The position numbers and the translations under genes are program-made. Under the pieces are notes generated by a model. That model searched no databases. It worked only from the letters and a program-made list of their open reading frames with translations, and was not told the origin of the DNA. Below are positions 7,975 to 17,831 of a DNA stretch of 39,516 bases, piece after piece; position 1 is the first letter of the stretch; each line of letters opens with the position of its first letter. The stretch comes from JAYVJH01 sp043777595 (GTDB lineage: Bacteria > Bacteroidota > Bacteroidia > Cytophagales > Spirosomataceae), in the NCBI GenBank assembly GCA_043777595.1, contig JAYWHT010000069.1, forward strand, positions 1 through 39,516, written 5' to 3'.

Positions 7975-10900
7975 CTAATTTGGCAACGAAATGACAGCCG
8001 TTTGTTTAGCTTTGTAATTGGTATTAAAGTCAGCTAAATCTTTGTCTATCAGTTGTTTCAATATAATTTTTTGATTGTCCCATTCTTTTTGAAGTACCGA
8101 TAGTCGGTCTTTTACGCCTTGTGTTGGGCGTGGGTCATGCGTGTCGGCACGGCCTCTGAGGTCGAGCATCTCGGCATTGAGCTTATTTTCAAAATTTATC
8201 ACGTCTTGAAACGTCTCTTGTTTGGTGCTAATGATGTTTTCTTCCCAAGAGGATATTTTTTTGATAATTGTTTTTCCGTCGTCAATCAGTTGTTTCATTT
8301 CGGGTTGGTCTTTCCAAATACCGCTCAAAGATTCAATTTGCGATTTTATTTTCCGCATTGTGTTTACCGAACTGTGCATTTCTTGTACTGCTTCTTCGAC
8401 CTTAAACACAATATCCTGCTGTGCCTTAAAGTCGGCCATTGTAGCCGTGAGCCGTGGGTCAGGTATAATTTCGGCTGTTGTGGTTGAGGTGTCTTTGTCG
8501 GCAATCAATCTAACTTTATAAACGCCAGGCATCACCAAGCTGCCCCGATAGTCGCCATTGACAAATACTTTTGGAACACCCACAATACCCTCACGGCGCA
8601 TATCCCAAGCCATGCGGTTGATACCTTTTTTGGACGAAATCACCAACTTAGGTGCTGGGCCACCTTCGTATTGCTGAAACTCTTTGTCTTTTTGATTGAC
8701 ATAACTACGAATGACCTTGCCCGAACCGTCTATGATTTGTAACGATACCTTGGAACTATCCATATCTTTGGGTAAAATATAACTCAAAATTACGCCCGTA
8801 GCTGGGTTTTGACCTAAATTGGGTAATGGTTCTGGTGCAGCGGGTGCATCAAATCTGACGGTTTTTTTGGGTGTGTAAACCCCAACCCCCAGCCCCTTCC
8901 CCAGAATGGGAAAGGGGGTATTGGCTTGTTGAATTGCTCCCAAATCGTCCAAAATCCAAAATGCACGGCCCTCGGTAGCTGCCACGAGGTCGTTGTCTCG
9001 AATTATCAAATCGGTGATAGGTACAACTGGCAGATTCAATTGTAGTTTGTTCCACTGTTCGCCACCATCAGACGACACATACAAACCTGTTTCCGCCCCG
9101 CAATAGAGCAAATTTCTACGAGTAGGGTCTTCACGCACTACCCGTGCAAAGTCTTCTGTGCCAATGCCATTGACAATTTTAGTCCACGTTTTACCAAAAT
9201 CTTTTGTTACCAAAATCTGCGGGCTAAAATCATTTTGTTTATAGTTAGTTGCCACAACATAAGCCGTAGCAGCGTCGTGCGGACTAACTTCTATGCTGTT
9301 GATAAGCGTTTCGCCCAAACTGGGTGGGGTTACATTTTGCCAAGTTTTGCCGTCATCTTGTGTAACGTGAACCAGACCGCAATCGCTACCCGTCCACAAC
9401 ACACCAGCTTTGTGTGGCGAGGCTGTCATATAAGCCAGTGTGTTATAAACCTCACCACCTGCACCTTCGTTGGTATATGGCCCGCCTCCATTTTCTTGTT
9501 TGGTTTTGTCGTTTCGGGTCAAGTCAGGGCTTATTTCTTGCCAATTTATGCCGCCATCGGTTGTTTTCAAAACTACGTTGCCTCCATGATAGATTACTTT
9601 GGGGTTTTGTGGCGAAACGATAATTGGGGCGTTCCAGTTGAATCGGTATTTTTGATTTTTTGGTATCACACTAAGTCCAATATTTGGCCGTGCCATAATG
9701 TCTTTTTGTGCGCCTGTTTTGGTATCTAAGACCGAAATATTACCTTGATAACTACCACCATAAACCAACTCAGGATTTTCGGGGTCAAAGGCAACAAAAG
9801 CACTCTCGCCACCCGGCCCCTCTGTCCAGTCTTTCCAGCCCAAGCCTGCTTGGTCGTTGCGGCTGGCGGTCATTACCGAGGTGTTGTCTTGCTGGCCACC
9901 ATAGACCCAATACGGAAAACGCTTGTCGGCAATAACTCTATAAAATTGTGAAGTAGGTTGGTTTTGCTGCGATGACCACGTTTGCCCGCCATTAAAACTA
10001 ATATTGGCCCCACCATCGTTTGAGTTAATCATATTTTGGCTGTTCATTGGGTTTATCCAAATACAGTGATTGTCGCTATGAGGTACACGGAGCGGTGTAA
10101 AATTTTTACCACCATCAATAGATTTTAACACAGGCGAATTGATACAATAGACAACGTCTGGGTTGGTTGGGTCGGTTTCTATTTCGATATAATACCACGC
10201 CCTGGCCACCGTTACACGGGTTTTGTTGGTTTGAGTCCAAGTTTTGCCAGCATCGTCCGACCGATAAACTCCACCTTTGTCGCCTTCAGATTCAATATTT
10301 GCAAACACTCTATTGGGATTTGCCCTTGATACTGAAACAGCCACTTTGCCTAATTTTTGCGGTAGTCCTTCTGTCATTTTGTTCCAAGTATCGCCACCAT
10401 CTATTGATTTATAAAGCCCAGAGCCTGCCCCACCCGAGCGCACTACCCATGGCAAACGGCGATGTTCCCAAAAACCTGCGTACAATATTCTCGGGTTTGT
10501 CATGTCCATACTCAAATCGGCACAGCCTGAATTTTCATTGACATACAGTAGCTTTGCCCAAGTTTTGCCGCCGTCAGTTGTCCGATATATTCCTCTGTCT
10601 TCGCTTGGGCCGTGTACTGCGCCTTGTGCGGCCACATATACAATGTCGGGGTTTTGGGGGTGGATTCTTACGGCAGCTATGTGTTTTGTTTTTTCTAATC
10701 CAATGTTTTTCCAGGTCTTACCCGCATCGGTCGATTTATAGACACCGTCGCCTGAGCTTGTCATTACGCCCCGTACAGGATGCTCGCCCATGCCTACAAA
10801 AACCACATTAGGGTCAGACTCAGAGACGGCTATTGCGCCCACCGAACCAGTCTTAAATTGCCCGTCCGAAATATTTTTCCAACTCACACCTGCATCTTCG

Positions 10901-11154
10901 GTTTTCCAGAGGCCACCACCTGTGCTGCCCATGTAGTAGGTCAGTTGGTTTTGGCGCACGCCCGAGCAAGCCACGCTCCGCCCACCACGAAAAGGGCCAA
11001 TATTTCGCCATTTCAAGCCTTTGAACAAGTCTGGGTTAAATGGTTCAGCTACTATGGAGGGCTGTGTTTTTTGGGTAATCTTATCAGTCTTTTTCTGGGC
11101 AATCAGTATGCTGGTTGTTAGAAAAAATGCGAGAAAAACAGATAGTAGTTTCAT
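7975..11154 (-). CDS. Secreted sortilin/VPS10-like BNR-repeat protein
   Basis: A 1059-aa exported protein with a signal peptide (MKLLSVFLAFFLTTSILIAQ) and a beta-propeller domain related to the sortilin/VPS10 N-terminus. At least ten Asp-box repeats of the form S/T-x-D-x-G-x-T/x-W are visible (STDAGKTW, TTDGGKTW, SIDGGDTW, SDDAGKTW, TQDDGKTW, TKDFGKTW, SSDGGEQW). After about residue 780 a domain with ISYILPKDMD and GINRMAWDMRREGI follows, then a helical C-terminal part rich in Lys, Glu and Gln. Such proteins are abundant in Bacteroidetes and often annotated as glycosyl hydrolase or WD40/BNR-like; catalytic activity is unproven. I see no clear type IX C-terminal sorting domain. A GC-rich repeat is translated inside the gene at 8868-8925. 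Confidence 0.85.
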   Translation of the reverse strand: MKLLSVFLAFFLTTSILIAQKKTDKITQKTQPSIVAEPFNPDLFKGLKWRNIGPFRGGRSVACSGVRQNQLTYYMGSTGGGLWKTEDAGVSWKNISDGQFKTGSVGAIAVSESDPNVVFVGMGEHPVRGVMTSSGDGVYKSTDAGKTWKNIGLEKTKHIAAVRIHPQNPDIVYVAAQGAVHGPSEDRGIYRTTDGGKTWAKLLYVNENSGCADLSMDMTNPRILYAGFWEHRRLPWVVRSGGAGSGLYKSIDGGDTWNKMTEGLPQKLGKVAVSVSRANPNRVFANIESEGDKGGVYRSDDAGKTWTQTNKTRVTVARAWYYIEIETDPTNPDVVYCINSPVLKSIDGGKNFTPLRVPHSDNHCIWINPMNSQNMINSNDGGANISFNGGQTWSSQQNQPTSQFYRVIADKRFPYWVYGGQQDNTSVMTASRNDQAGLGWKDWTEGPGGESAFVAFDPENPELVYGGSYQGNISVLDTKTGAQKDIMARPNIGLSVIPKNQKYRFNWNAPIIVSPQNPKVIYHGGNVVLKTTDGGINWQEISPDLTRNDKTKQENGGGPYTNEGAGGEVYNTLAYMTASPHKAGVLWTGSDCGLVHVTQDDGKTWQNVTPPSLGETLINSIEVSPHDAATAYVVATNYKQNDFSPQILVTKDFGKTWTKIVNGIGTEDFARVVREDPTRRNLLYCGAETGLYVSSDGGEQWNKLQLNLPVVPITDLIIRDNDLVAATEGRAFWILDDLGAIQQANTPFPILGKGLGVGVYTPKKTVRFDAPAAPEPLPNLGQNPATGVILSYILPKDMDSSKVSLQIIDGSGKVIRSYVNQKDKEFQQYEGGPAPKLVISSKKGINRMAWDMRREGIVGVPKVFVNGDYRGSLVMPGVYKVRLIADKDTSTTTAEIIPDPRLTATMADFKAQQDIVFKVEEAVQEMHSSVNTMRKIKSQIESLSGIWKDQPEMKQLIDDGKTIIKKISSWEENIISTKQETFQDVINFENKLNAEMLDLRGRADTHDPRPTQGVKDRLSVLQKEWDNQKIILKQLIDKDLADFNTNYKAKQTAVISLPN
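8868..8925 (-). repeat. GC-rich palindromic insert in the sortilin-like gene
   Basis: On the plus strand CCCCTTCCCC, a short loop and GGGAAAGGGGG form an imperfect hairpin preceded by CCCCAACCCCCAG. On the coding strand it reads in frame as PFPILGKGLGVGVYTP, a stretch unlike the surrounding propeller sequence. Confidence 0.55.
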
Positions 11155-11206
11155 ATTAAAAAAAGGGTTGTGTGCTATGTGTACCTAAAAGCTGCAAATA
11201 GTTGAT

Positions 11207-11953
11207 TTATAATGTTTTTAATCTCAAATTTTGATAGTCTATCAATATATCGCTGCTGGATTTTAGTTCTGTTATCAAATAATCAATCTTGTCTAAACCA
11301 CACACTTGCATCGGCTGATTGGTGTCGAGTTTTTCAGAAATGGTTACGATGGCAGTTTGGCGGGCGGCTTTTATCATAGCTCGTTTGAGTTGTACTGTTT
11401 CGATGTCAGAGTCTGTAACACCATTTTGGGGCGATATACCGTTTGTACCCAAAATACACAAATCGGCTGTAATTTCTCCCAATCTATTTATAACCTCTCC
11501 ACCAGACGTAATTTGTGAAGATTTGGATATTTTGCCACCCAAAAAAATCACTTCGCTATTGGGGTGGTCGCAGAGTTGTAGGGCTGTAACGAGACTTACC
11601 GTAAAAAAAGTAATTTTCAAATCTACTGGCAATATCTCCACCAACTCACTGACAGTAGTACCACCTCCCAGCAAAACAAACATATTGTCAGACAATAATT
11701 GAACGGTTTTGTGGCCAATTAGTTTTTTTTCTTCCGAAGCGTAAACGTTATTTTTTGGTATTTCAAAATGATAAGATTTCGACAATGCCCCGCCGTGTAC
11801 CTTTACGACTTTGTTTTGCTCGGCCAGTTCTACCAAATCTCGCCTGATGGTATCTTCTGAAACAGACAATGACACACCCAAGTCTGCCGAAAGTACTCGA
11901 TTATGAAGGTTGATTTGCTTCATAATAAACTGATGTCGTTCTTGTTTTAGCAT
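11207..11953 (-). CDS. DeoR/GlpR family transcriptional regulator
   Basis: A 248-aa sugar-responsive repressor. The N-terminal winged helix includes the DeoR signature SEDTIRRDLVEL and VVKVHGGAL. The C-terminal half (about 75-230) is the sugar-phosphate-binding DeoRC domain, with LLGGGTTVSELVEIL, TVSLVTALQL, LGGKI and ILGTNGI. Such regulators usually respond to a phosphorylated sugar. It is transcribed toward the sortilin-like gene on the same strand (52 bases apart), so the two may be linked. Its true target is not evident; the susC-susD pair is two genes away. Confidence 0.9.
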   Translation of the reverse strand: MLKQERHQFIMKQINLHNRVLSADLGVSLSVSEDTIRRDLVELAEQNKVVKVHGGALSKSYHFEIPKNNVYASEEKKLIGHKTVQLLSDNMFVLLGGGTTVSELVEILPVDLKITFFTVSLVTALQLCDHPNSEVIFLGGKISKSSQITSGGEVINRLGEITADLCILGTNGISPQNGVTDSDIETVQLKRAMIKAARQTAIVTISEKLDTNQPMQVCGLDKIDYLITELKSSSDILIDYQNLRLKTL

Positions 11954-11985
11954 TTGTATTTGGTAAATGGGTTACATTACTTTTA

Positions 11986-13044
11986 TCAATTATTCGACGA
12001 AGTAAATTTATTGCTTTTGAGTACAGAAGTAATGTCTTCGATTCTTTTGACAAAATCTTCTTTTGTAGGGAAAAATGCAGCTAATTCTTCTGGTAAAGAT
12101 TCTGTCAAAGTGTAAGTAGCTACGCCGATGGGTTTTTGAACGTCTTGCAGCGCAAATTCAACAACCGTCCGACTTTTGCTTTTACAGATAACGATACCAA
12201 TACTTGGGGCTTCGTGGGGCTTGCGATGGTAGGCATTAAGAGCCGATAAGTAGAAATTCATTTTGCCAGCATATTCAGGTTTGAACTCGTCTATTTTGAG
12301 TTCGATAGCTACCAAGCATTGCAGCCCTCGGTGATATAAAAGCAAGTCAATTTCGTAGTTTTTGCCTTCAACAAGTACAACAAATTGATTGCCTATAAAC
12401 GTAAAATCGCCACCCATAGAAGCTAAAAATTGACGAATATTATTGATGAGAGCTAATTCTAATTGAGATTCGGTATGGGGTTCGGTGAGGTTCAAAAAAT
12501 CAAATGTATATTCGTCTCTCAAAATTATATCAGCATTTTGAGCCTGTGGTGTGGGTAATTGTTGCTCAAAATTATGCTGATTTATGGCCGTTTTCTGATA
12601 GGTTTGTGCTTCGATGGCGTTGATGAGTAGGGTTTTTGACCAGCTATGCCGTTTGGTCATTTCGATATAATAAAAACGCTCATGCTCATCTTTACATTTT
12701 TCTAAAATAATGATATTGTGCGTCCAGCCAATTTCTCGCACCAATGGTGCGAGAAATTCAAATGCGTGGTATTCAAGGTAAAAATTTCTCATTCGCCACA
12801 AATTAGAGGGTGAAAAACCATTGATACCTACAAACTCTTTTTGCAGTTCTTGGGCCAATGATTCGACAATACTTTTTCCCCAACCAAATTGGTTTTGGCG
12901 GTCTATTATGGTTTTGCCAATTTGCCAATAAAGCTGAATTTGCTCTTTATTGACTACTTGCAAAGCACGGTATTGAGCCGTTTTAATGTGGGTTTTGATT
13001 TCTTCGACAAAAATCTTAAAATCAGTATTTTCTGGAAGTAGCAT
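11986..13044 (-). CDS. YhcG/DUF1016 PD-(D/E)XK nuclease family protein
   Basis: Two-domain DUF1016 (YhcG-like) protein: an N-terminal DUF1016_N helical domain (YWQIGKTIIDRQNQFGWGKS, FSPSNLWRMRNFY, GWTHNIIILEKCKD) and a C-terminal PD-(D/E)XK-type nuclease domain with the putative catalytic residues in YEIDLLLYHRGLQCLVAIELK. The family is linked to DNA repair and to mobile or restriction-associated loci, but no such partner lies nearby. An upstream ATG at 13083 would add 13 residues, but a -7 promoter box (13081-13088) overlaps it, so I prefer ATG 13044, giving MLLPENTDFKIF. A perfect 29-bp palindrome lies within the gene at 12730-12758. Confidence 0.88.
   Translation of the reverse strand: MLLPENTDFKIFVEEIKTHIKTAQYRALQVVNKEQIQLYWQIGKTIIDRQNQFGWGKSIVESLAQELQKEFVGINGFSPSNLWRMRNFYLEYHAFEFLAPLVREIGWTHNIIILEKCKDEHERFYYIEMTKRHSWSKTLLINAIEAQTYQKTAINQHNFEQQLPTPQAQNADIILRDEYTFDFLNLTEPHTESQLELALINNIRQFLASMGGDFTFIGNQFVVLVEGKNYEIDLLLYHRGLQCLVAIELKIDEFKPEYAGKMNFYLSALNAYHRKPHEAPSIGIVICKSKSRTVVEFALQDVQKPIGVATYTLTESLPEELAAFFPTKEDFVKRIEDITSVLKSNKFTSSNN
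12730..12758. repeat. Perfect 14-bp-arm palindrome inside the YhcG-like gene
   Basis: AATTTCTCGCACCA and its exact complement are separated by a single base. The segment is translated as EFLAPLVREI on the minus strand. The LVREI part fits the family, so the palindrome may be partly constrained by coding. Confidence 0.7.
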
Positions 13045-13080
13045 AAGGTATAATCTAAAAAATTTGATATTGTTTTTGTA

Positions 13081-13107
13081 CAAAAGTAATAGTTATGATT
13101 CAGCCAA
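13081..13107 (-). promoter_or_regulatory. Bacteroidetes promoter for the YhcG-like gene
   Basis: On the minus strand TACTTTTG (13088 to 13081) fits the -7 consensus TAnnTTTG. A TTG at 13107-13105 lies 16 bases upstream and could be the -33 element. The box overlaps the upstream ATG at 13083 and supports translation from 13044. Confidence 0.5.
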
Positions 13108-13315
13108 AGCCTATGCCATAAATGAAAATCACATCGCTTTGTTTTTACCTAAAAGCCGCAAAAAGCCGCAATTTAATTATTAAAATAACAAAAAATAATC
13201 TTTTTTTATAACAATTCTCATTCAAATGTGTTTTATTTGTACTAAAAATCAGGCATTTGTGCTGGTTTTTGCTATTTTATAACAAACCTAACATTATCAA
13301 TAATTTTTTAAAACT

Positions 13316-16300
13316 ATGAGAAAAAAAATCTATCTCATCAACAAAATCTGGCAACAAAGTCTTTTGTTAGTCCTATTTTCGTTGTTTACAATGAGTGCAT
13401 GGGCGCAGTCTTATACCATCAAAGGTAAAGTTACTGACGGTGGAGGCTCGGCAGTACCAGGCGTAACTGTTAGATTGGACGGTACAAACTTCGGCACAAC
13501 CACCAACAACGACGGCGATTACAGCCTCAGCACCAATGCCAAAGCGGGCAGCTACAAGATTAGCTTTTCGTCTGTTGGGTATGCCACAAGTTTACAAAGT
13601 ATCACATTGGGCGCACAAACGACTTTAACCGTCAATGTGAGCCTCAAAGACGAAGTCAGTAATTTGGACGAGGTCGTGGTAGTAGGTGGCGGTCTCAAAG
13701 CAGAGCGTCGACAGCTTGGCAATGCCATTACGTCAGTAAGTGCCGACCAACTTCAAAGAACTGGAACGGCCAACCTCACGGGGGCGTTGCAAGGTAAAGT
13801 GCCAGGCGCACAAATTACCCAAAACTCAGGCGACCCAGCGGGTGGAATCACAATCAGACTACGGGGTGTCAAGTCAATACAAGGTAATTCAGACCCACTT
13901 TATGTAATTGACGGTGTGATAGTAAGCAACTCTTCGAGCAACGTTTCGCAGACTGCATTGGGTGGTCAAATAAATGGTGTCAATCCAAGCACCAACCGCA
14001 TGGCCGACATCAACCCCAACGACATCGAGACAATCAATATCATAAATGGAGCGGCAGCAGCAGCACAATATGGCTCACGTGCGGCCAACGGTGTGGTTTT
14101 GATTACTACCAAACGTGGCAAATCTGGTGCGCCCAAAGTTACTTTTTCGACGAGTTTCAATACCAATGAGCTACGCAAAAAAGTGTTTGTCAGTACCTTT
14201 GGCAAGCAGTTTGGTTGGGCAGGTTTGCGCCTACATACTATTGGTGCCGTAACTCCAGCATCAGTTGCCGCTAACAATCCAGCGGCTACCTTTGTGCCAA
14301 TTATCAGAGATGGTGCTACAACAAATTTGGCAACTAACCTCGTGGACGTAACTCGGTACGACTATCAAGACGATATTTTTCGGTCGGCACAGGGTACAGA
14401 CAATAACCTGTCGGTAAGTGGTGGTACTGACCGCACACAATATTTTGTGTCGGCTTCGTACATGAAAAATCAAGGAATAGTAAAGGGTGTAGATTTTAGC
14501 CGCTATGGTGTGCGGGCAAGAGTAGAACAACGTTTGGCCGATTGGGCAAAGCTATCGGTAGGTTTGAGTTATACTAATAGTTTCTCGAACGAAAAAGCAA
14601 ACGGTAACGTGTTTTATAGCCCCATTAACTCAATAAACATTGGTAACAACATATACGATTTGAGCCAACGTGACGGTGCAGGAGCGTTGCTGGCCGTAGA
14701 GCCAACTCGTGTAAACCCACTATCGACTATTCAGGATATGATTTTTACGCAAGCCGTAAACCGTACCATCAACGATGTGCAGTTGAACCTCACACCTATC
14801 AAAGGAATGAGTATTGACTGGGTGTTGGGAGTAGATGCTATCTCACAGTTAGGCAAAAATCTCATCAAGCCTTATCCATATCAGGCTACGGCTGGCTTAC
14901 CTTTGGAGCGTTATCCTAATGGATTTGCCTCAAATGCAAACAATAACTCACTGCTACTCAACAGCGATATAAACATCGGCTATGAGCGTGAACTGACCAG
15001 CGACATCAAACTAAGTTTGACTGCGGGCGGCAACTACCAATACCAACAAACGGACTTTACCCGTGCCAGTGGCGAAGGCTTAGCCCCGTTTATAGAAACC
15101 GTGAGTGGTGCAGCAAGTACTACCGTTACGGCAGGCTATGGTTTGAGCCGCTTTGTGGTGAGTGGTATTTTTGGACAAGCGACAGTTGGCTACAAAAATT
15201 TGTTGTTCTTGACGGGAGCCATTCGTAGAGACGGTTCGAGTATATTTTCGCCAGAGCAAACCAACCAAGTATATCCAAAAATAAGCGGTAGCTTGATAGC
15301 CTCAGACTTAGGGTTTTGGAAAAGCAGCGGTTTAGAAAATACAATCAACAGTGCCAAACTACGTTTTTCTTATGGACAAGCTGGAAACTTGACAGGTTTG
15401 GGCGTGTATGACCGCTTTTGGCAGTTTTCGCCAGCACCGTTTTTGGGTCGTAGCACCATATTGCCAGGTGGCCAGTTTGCAAACCCAGGCGTAAAGCCCG
15501 AGCGAATGACCGAGTTGGAAGGTGGTGTTGATTTGGCATTCTTGAAAAACAAAATTACCCTTGGCGTATCGGTTTACAGTCAGCAAATCAGCGACTTAGT
15601 TGTAAACCGCACCTTGGCACCATCATCTGGTGGGTCGAGTATTGTAAACAACGTAGGCTCAATGGAAAACAAAGGTTTTGAAGTAGCATTGGGTATTACA
15701 CCTATCAAAACCAAAGATTTACAATGGGACGTTACGGTTTTGTATAACCAAAACCGCAATAAAATTACGAGTTTGGGCGGTGCAACGGCCACTATCGGCT
15801 TGCCAACACCTGCTGGCGCACCAGTGTTCTTGATTCAGGGCCAACCTGCTTCGATATTTTATGAGTTTCCGTATGCACGCAATACCGATGGCACATTGCT
15901 ATTGACCCCACAAGGACTACCTCAGCGTGAAAGAGGCGTACAAAACACTACCGACCCAACGCAGTTTACAGCACAACGTGCGGCTGACGGACAACCAAGT
16001 GGCGCTCTCATAAGTACTGTTATTGGTAATCCTAACCCTAAATGGACAGGGTCTTTTGTGAGTAATATATCCTACAAAAAACTAAGTTTCAATTTCTTGT
16101 TAGATGCTGTACAGGGTGTAAATGTATTTAATGCCGACAAGCGTACTCGCAATAACGTGGGTATTGGCGATATAGCCGAGCAAGAACTAAAAGGCACTGC
16201 ACCACGTGGTTCGGTGTTTGCATTAGTGCCAATCAGCGAATACCGTGTCGATGATGGCTCGTTTGTTAAGCTACGTGAAATAGGTTTGAGCTACTCAATG

Positions 16301-16492
16301 CCTAAGCCTATCAAAGGAATAAGCAATGCAGTACTGTCAGTAACAGGACGTAACTTATACTCGTGGGATAAATACAATGGCTATGACCCCGAAACCAACG
16401 CAGGTGGTAATAACGATATGCTACGTGGTATTGATTTCGGAAACGTCCCTATTCCTCGTACCTACCAAGTACAGCTAACGTTGAGTTTCTAA
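13316..16492 (+). CDS. SusC/RagA family TonB-linked outer membrane protein
   Basis: A 1058-aa TonB-dependent importer. It has a signal peptide ending near SAWAQ, a carboxypeptidase-D regulatory-like beta-sandwich (YTIKGKVTDGGGSAVPGVTV, about 31-115), a TonB-box-like region (LDEVVVVGGG), a plug domain (about 125-250, with IRLRGVKSI and DPLYVIDGVIV), and a 22-strand barrel ending in YQVQLTLSF with the C-terminal Phe typical of outer-membrane barrels. The DIETINIINGAAAAAQYGSR segment is diagnostic of the SusC group. It pairs with the SusD-like gene 24 bases downstream. No glycan-degrading enzyme follows, so the ligand may be a glycan, peptide or other nutrient. Confidence 0.95.
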   Translation: MRKKIYLINKIWQQSLLLVLFSLFTMSAWAQSYTIKGKVTDGGGSAVPGVTVRLDGTNFGTTTNNDGDYSLSTNAKAGSYKISFSSVGYATSLQSITLGAQTTLTVNVSLKDEVSNLDEVVVVGGGLKAERRQLGNAITSVSADQLQRTGTANLTGALQGKVPGAQITQNSGDPAGGITIRLRGVKSIQGNSDPLYVIDGVIVSNSSSNVSQTALGGQINGVNPSTNRMADINPNDIETINIINGAAAAAQYGSRAANGVVLITTKRGKSGAPKVTFSTSFNTNELRKKVFVSTFGKQFGWAGLRLHTIGAVTPASVAANNPAATFVPIIRDGATTNLATNLVDVTRYDYQDDIFRSAQGTDNNLSVSGGTDRTQYFVSASYMKNQGIVKGVDFSRYGVRARVEQRLADWAKLSVGLSYTNSFSNEKANGNVFYSPINSINIGNNIYDLSQRDGAGALLAVEPTRVNPLSTIQDMIFTQAVNRTINDVQLNLTPIKGMSIDWVLGVDAISQLGKNLIKPYPYQATAGLPLERYPNGFASNANNNSLLLNSDINIGYERELTSDIKLSLTAGGNYQYQQTDFTRASGEGLAPFIETVSGAASTTVTAGYGLSRFVVSGIFGQATVGYKNLLFLTGAIRRDGSSIFSPEQTNQVYPKISGSLIASDLGFWKSSGLENTINSAKLRFSYGQAGNLTGLGVYDRFWQFSPAPFLGRSTILPGGQFANPGVKPERMTELEGGVDLAFLKNKITLGVSVYSQQISDLVVNRTLAPSSGGSSIVNNVGSMENKGFEVALGITPIKTKDLQWDVTVLYNQNRNKITSLGGATATIGLPTPAGAPVFLIQGQPASIFYEFPYARNTDGTLLLTPQGLPQRERGVQNTTDPTQFTAQRAADGQPSGALISTVIGNPNPKWTGSFVSNISYKKLSFNFLLDAVQGVNVFNADKRTRNNVGIGDIAEQELKGTAPRGSVFALVPISEYRVDDGSFVKLREIGLSYSMPKPIKGISNAVLSVTGRNLYSWDKYNGYDPETNAGGNNDMLRGIDFGNVPIPRTYQVQLTLSF

Positions 16493-16516
16493 TTATTCTA
16501 ATCTTGAAATAAAAAA

Positions 16517-17812
16517 ATGAAAAAAATAGTCACATATTCAGTTCTCGTAATAGGACTAATCGCTGCGGCTTCGTGCAGCACCGACCAAAGTTATGTAAAC
16601 CCAAGTACGGCCTCTGAGCCACAAGTTGTAAACGACGTAAATGGACTTATTGCACTCTGTAATGGTCTTCAATTTAGATTTACAGTAAGTCGGGCTTCGC
16701 CTGGCTATGCCTATGCTACCACAACAGGCTTAGTAACACGTGAATTGACGGTTTTGAATGCAGGTAATGCCGACGAAGATGCCCTGCGCCAAGGTGCCAA
16801 CAACGTAACATTTGCCAACTCGCTACCTCGCAACGTCTGGACACAGTGTAACCTCACAAAAGCATCTGCCGACTTGATTCTAAAAAATATTGGTATTGTT
16901 ACAGATGCAGGTACAAAGTCAGGAATTGTAGCTTATGCGGCCATTTACAAGGCATTGGCTTTGGGTACGATGGCCCAGTTTTGGCAGCAAGTAACGATAA
17001 AATCAGAAGAAGCAGCTACATTTTCGACACGTGAAGATGCACTAAAAGAAGCCATCGCAACATTAGAAAACGCCGCTACCGCCCTCGCCACTCCGCCGTC
17101 AGCTACTTTTATAGGCCGTATTGTGCCGGGTATAGACTTGGCCAATACAGTACAGGCACTCATTGCCCGTTATGCCAATATGCTTGGCGACAACGACAAA
17201 GCACTGGCTGCTGCCGCCAAAGTAGATTTGACCAAGCGGTCGTTTTGGTCGTTTGACGACACCAGCCGCAACCCACTTTTTGAGTCGCTATTTAGCAATC
17301 GCAACGTAGCCGAGCCAAATGTAGGTTTTGGACTACCAGCAATGTTGATGCCAGCCGCTACCGACCGCCGCACGGCTTTTTATTATACAGCGGCTACATC
17401 GACAATCAATGCAGGTTTTGCGAGTTTTTACAGAGCCAACAACACACCAGTACCTGTTTATTTGCCGGGCGAAATGTTATTGATAAGAGCAGAGGCTTTG
17501 GCACGCAAAAACGACTTGGCAGGTGCAGTAGCCGAACTCAATAAAGTACTGACCAAAACAACCGATGCTTGGGGCATTGGTGCAGCACAGCCAGCATACA
17601 GCGGTGCAACAACTGCCGATGCCGTTTTGACTGAAATTTATCGCAATCGTTGCATAGAGTTGTTTATGAGCGGTATGAAACTCGAAGACAGTCGCCGTTT
17701 TGGTCGCCCAGCGGCAGGTGCTACTGGTGCAGAACGCAGCCGCAACTGGATGCCATATCCAAATACCGAACGCCAAAACAACCCCAATACACCAGCAGAC
17801 CCTGCCATATAA
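16517..17812 (+). CDS. SusD/RagB family nutrient-binding lipoprotein
   Basis: A 431-aa surface lipoprotein that forms the lid of the SusC channel. The signal peptide ends in a lipobox (AAASC, Cys near residue 21). SusD features include the C-terminal ERSRNWMPYPNTERQNNPN ending and the EIYRNRCIELFMSGMKLEDSRRFGRP helix region. At 431 aa it is shorter than many SusD proteins (about 500-600). It lies 24 bases after susC and before a strong terminator, so the two form a two-gene operon. Confidence 0.92.
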   Translation: MKKIVTYSVLVIGLIAAASCSTDQSYVNPSTASEPQVVNDVNGLIALCNGLQFRFTVSRASPGYAYATTTGLVTRELTVLNAGNADEDALRQGANNVTFANSLPRNVWTQCNLTKASADLILKNIGIVTDAGTKSGIVAYAAIYKALALGTMAQFWQQVTIKSEEAATFSTREDALKEAIATLENAATALATPPSATFIGRIVPGIDLANTVQALIARYANMLGDNDKALAAAAKVDLTKRSFWSFDDTSRNPLFESLFSNRNVAEPNVGFGLPAMLMPAATDRRTAFYYTAATSTINAGFASFYRANNTPVPVYLPGEMLLIRAEALARKNDLAGAVAELNKVLTKTTDAWGIGAAQPAYSGATTADAVLTEIYRNRCIELFMSGMKLEDSRRFGRPAAGATGAERSRNWMPYPNTERQNNPNTPADPAI

Positions 17813-17831
17813 ACGATATTAAAATAGAGTA

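Noticed and set aside
8119..8487. 122-codon plus-strand ORF opposite the end of the sortilin-like gene
   Set aside because: No motif or promoter; explained as a shadow of the long minus-strand gene.
9235..9729. 164-codon plus-strand ORF opposite the sortilin-like gene
   Set aside because: It is the antisense shadow of repeated Asp-box codons; the minus-strand frame has a signal peptide and family motifs.
13151..13170. 10-bp tandem repeat AAAAGCCGCA x2
   Set aside because: Only two units in AT-rich intergenic DNA; too short to call a CRISPR or regulatory array.
13316..17812. A polysaccharide utilisation locus
   Set aside because: The susC-susD pair is present but no glycoside hydrolase, polysaccharide lyase or hybrid sensor adjoins it; the sulfatase, nagA and uxaB are far away and separately organised.
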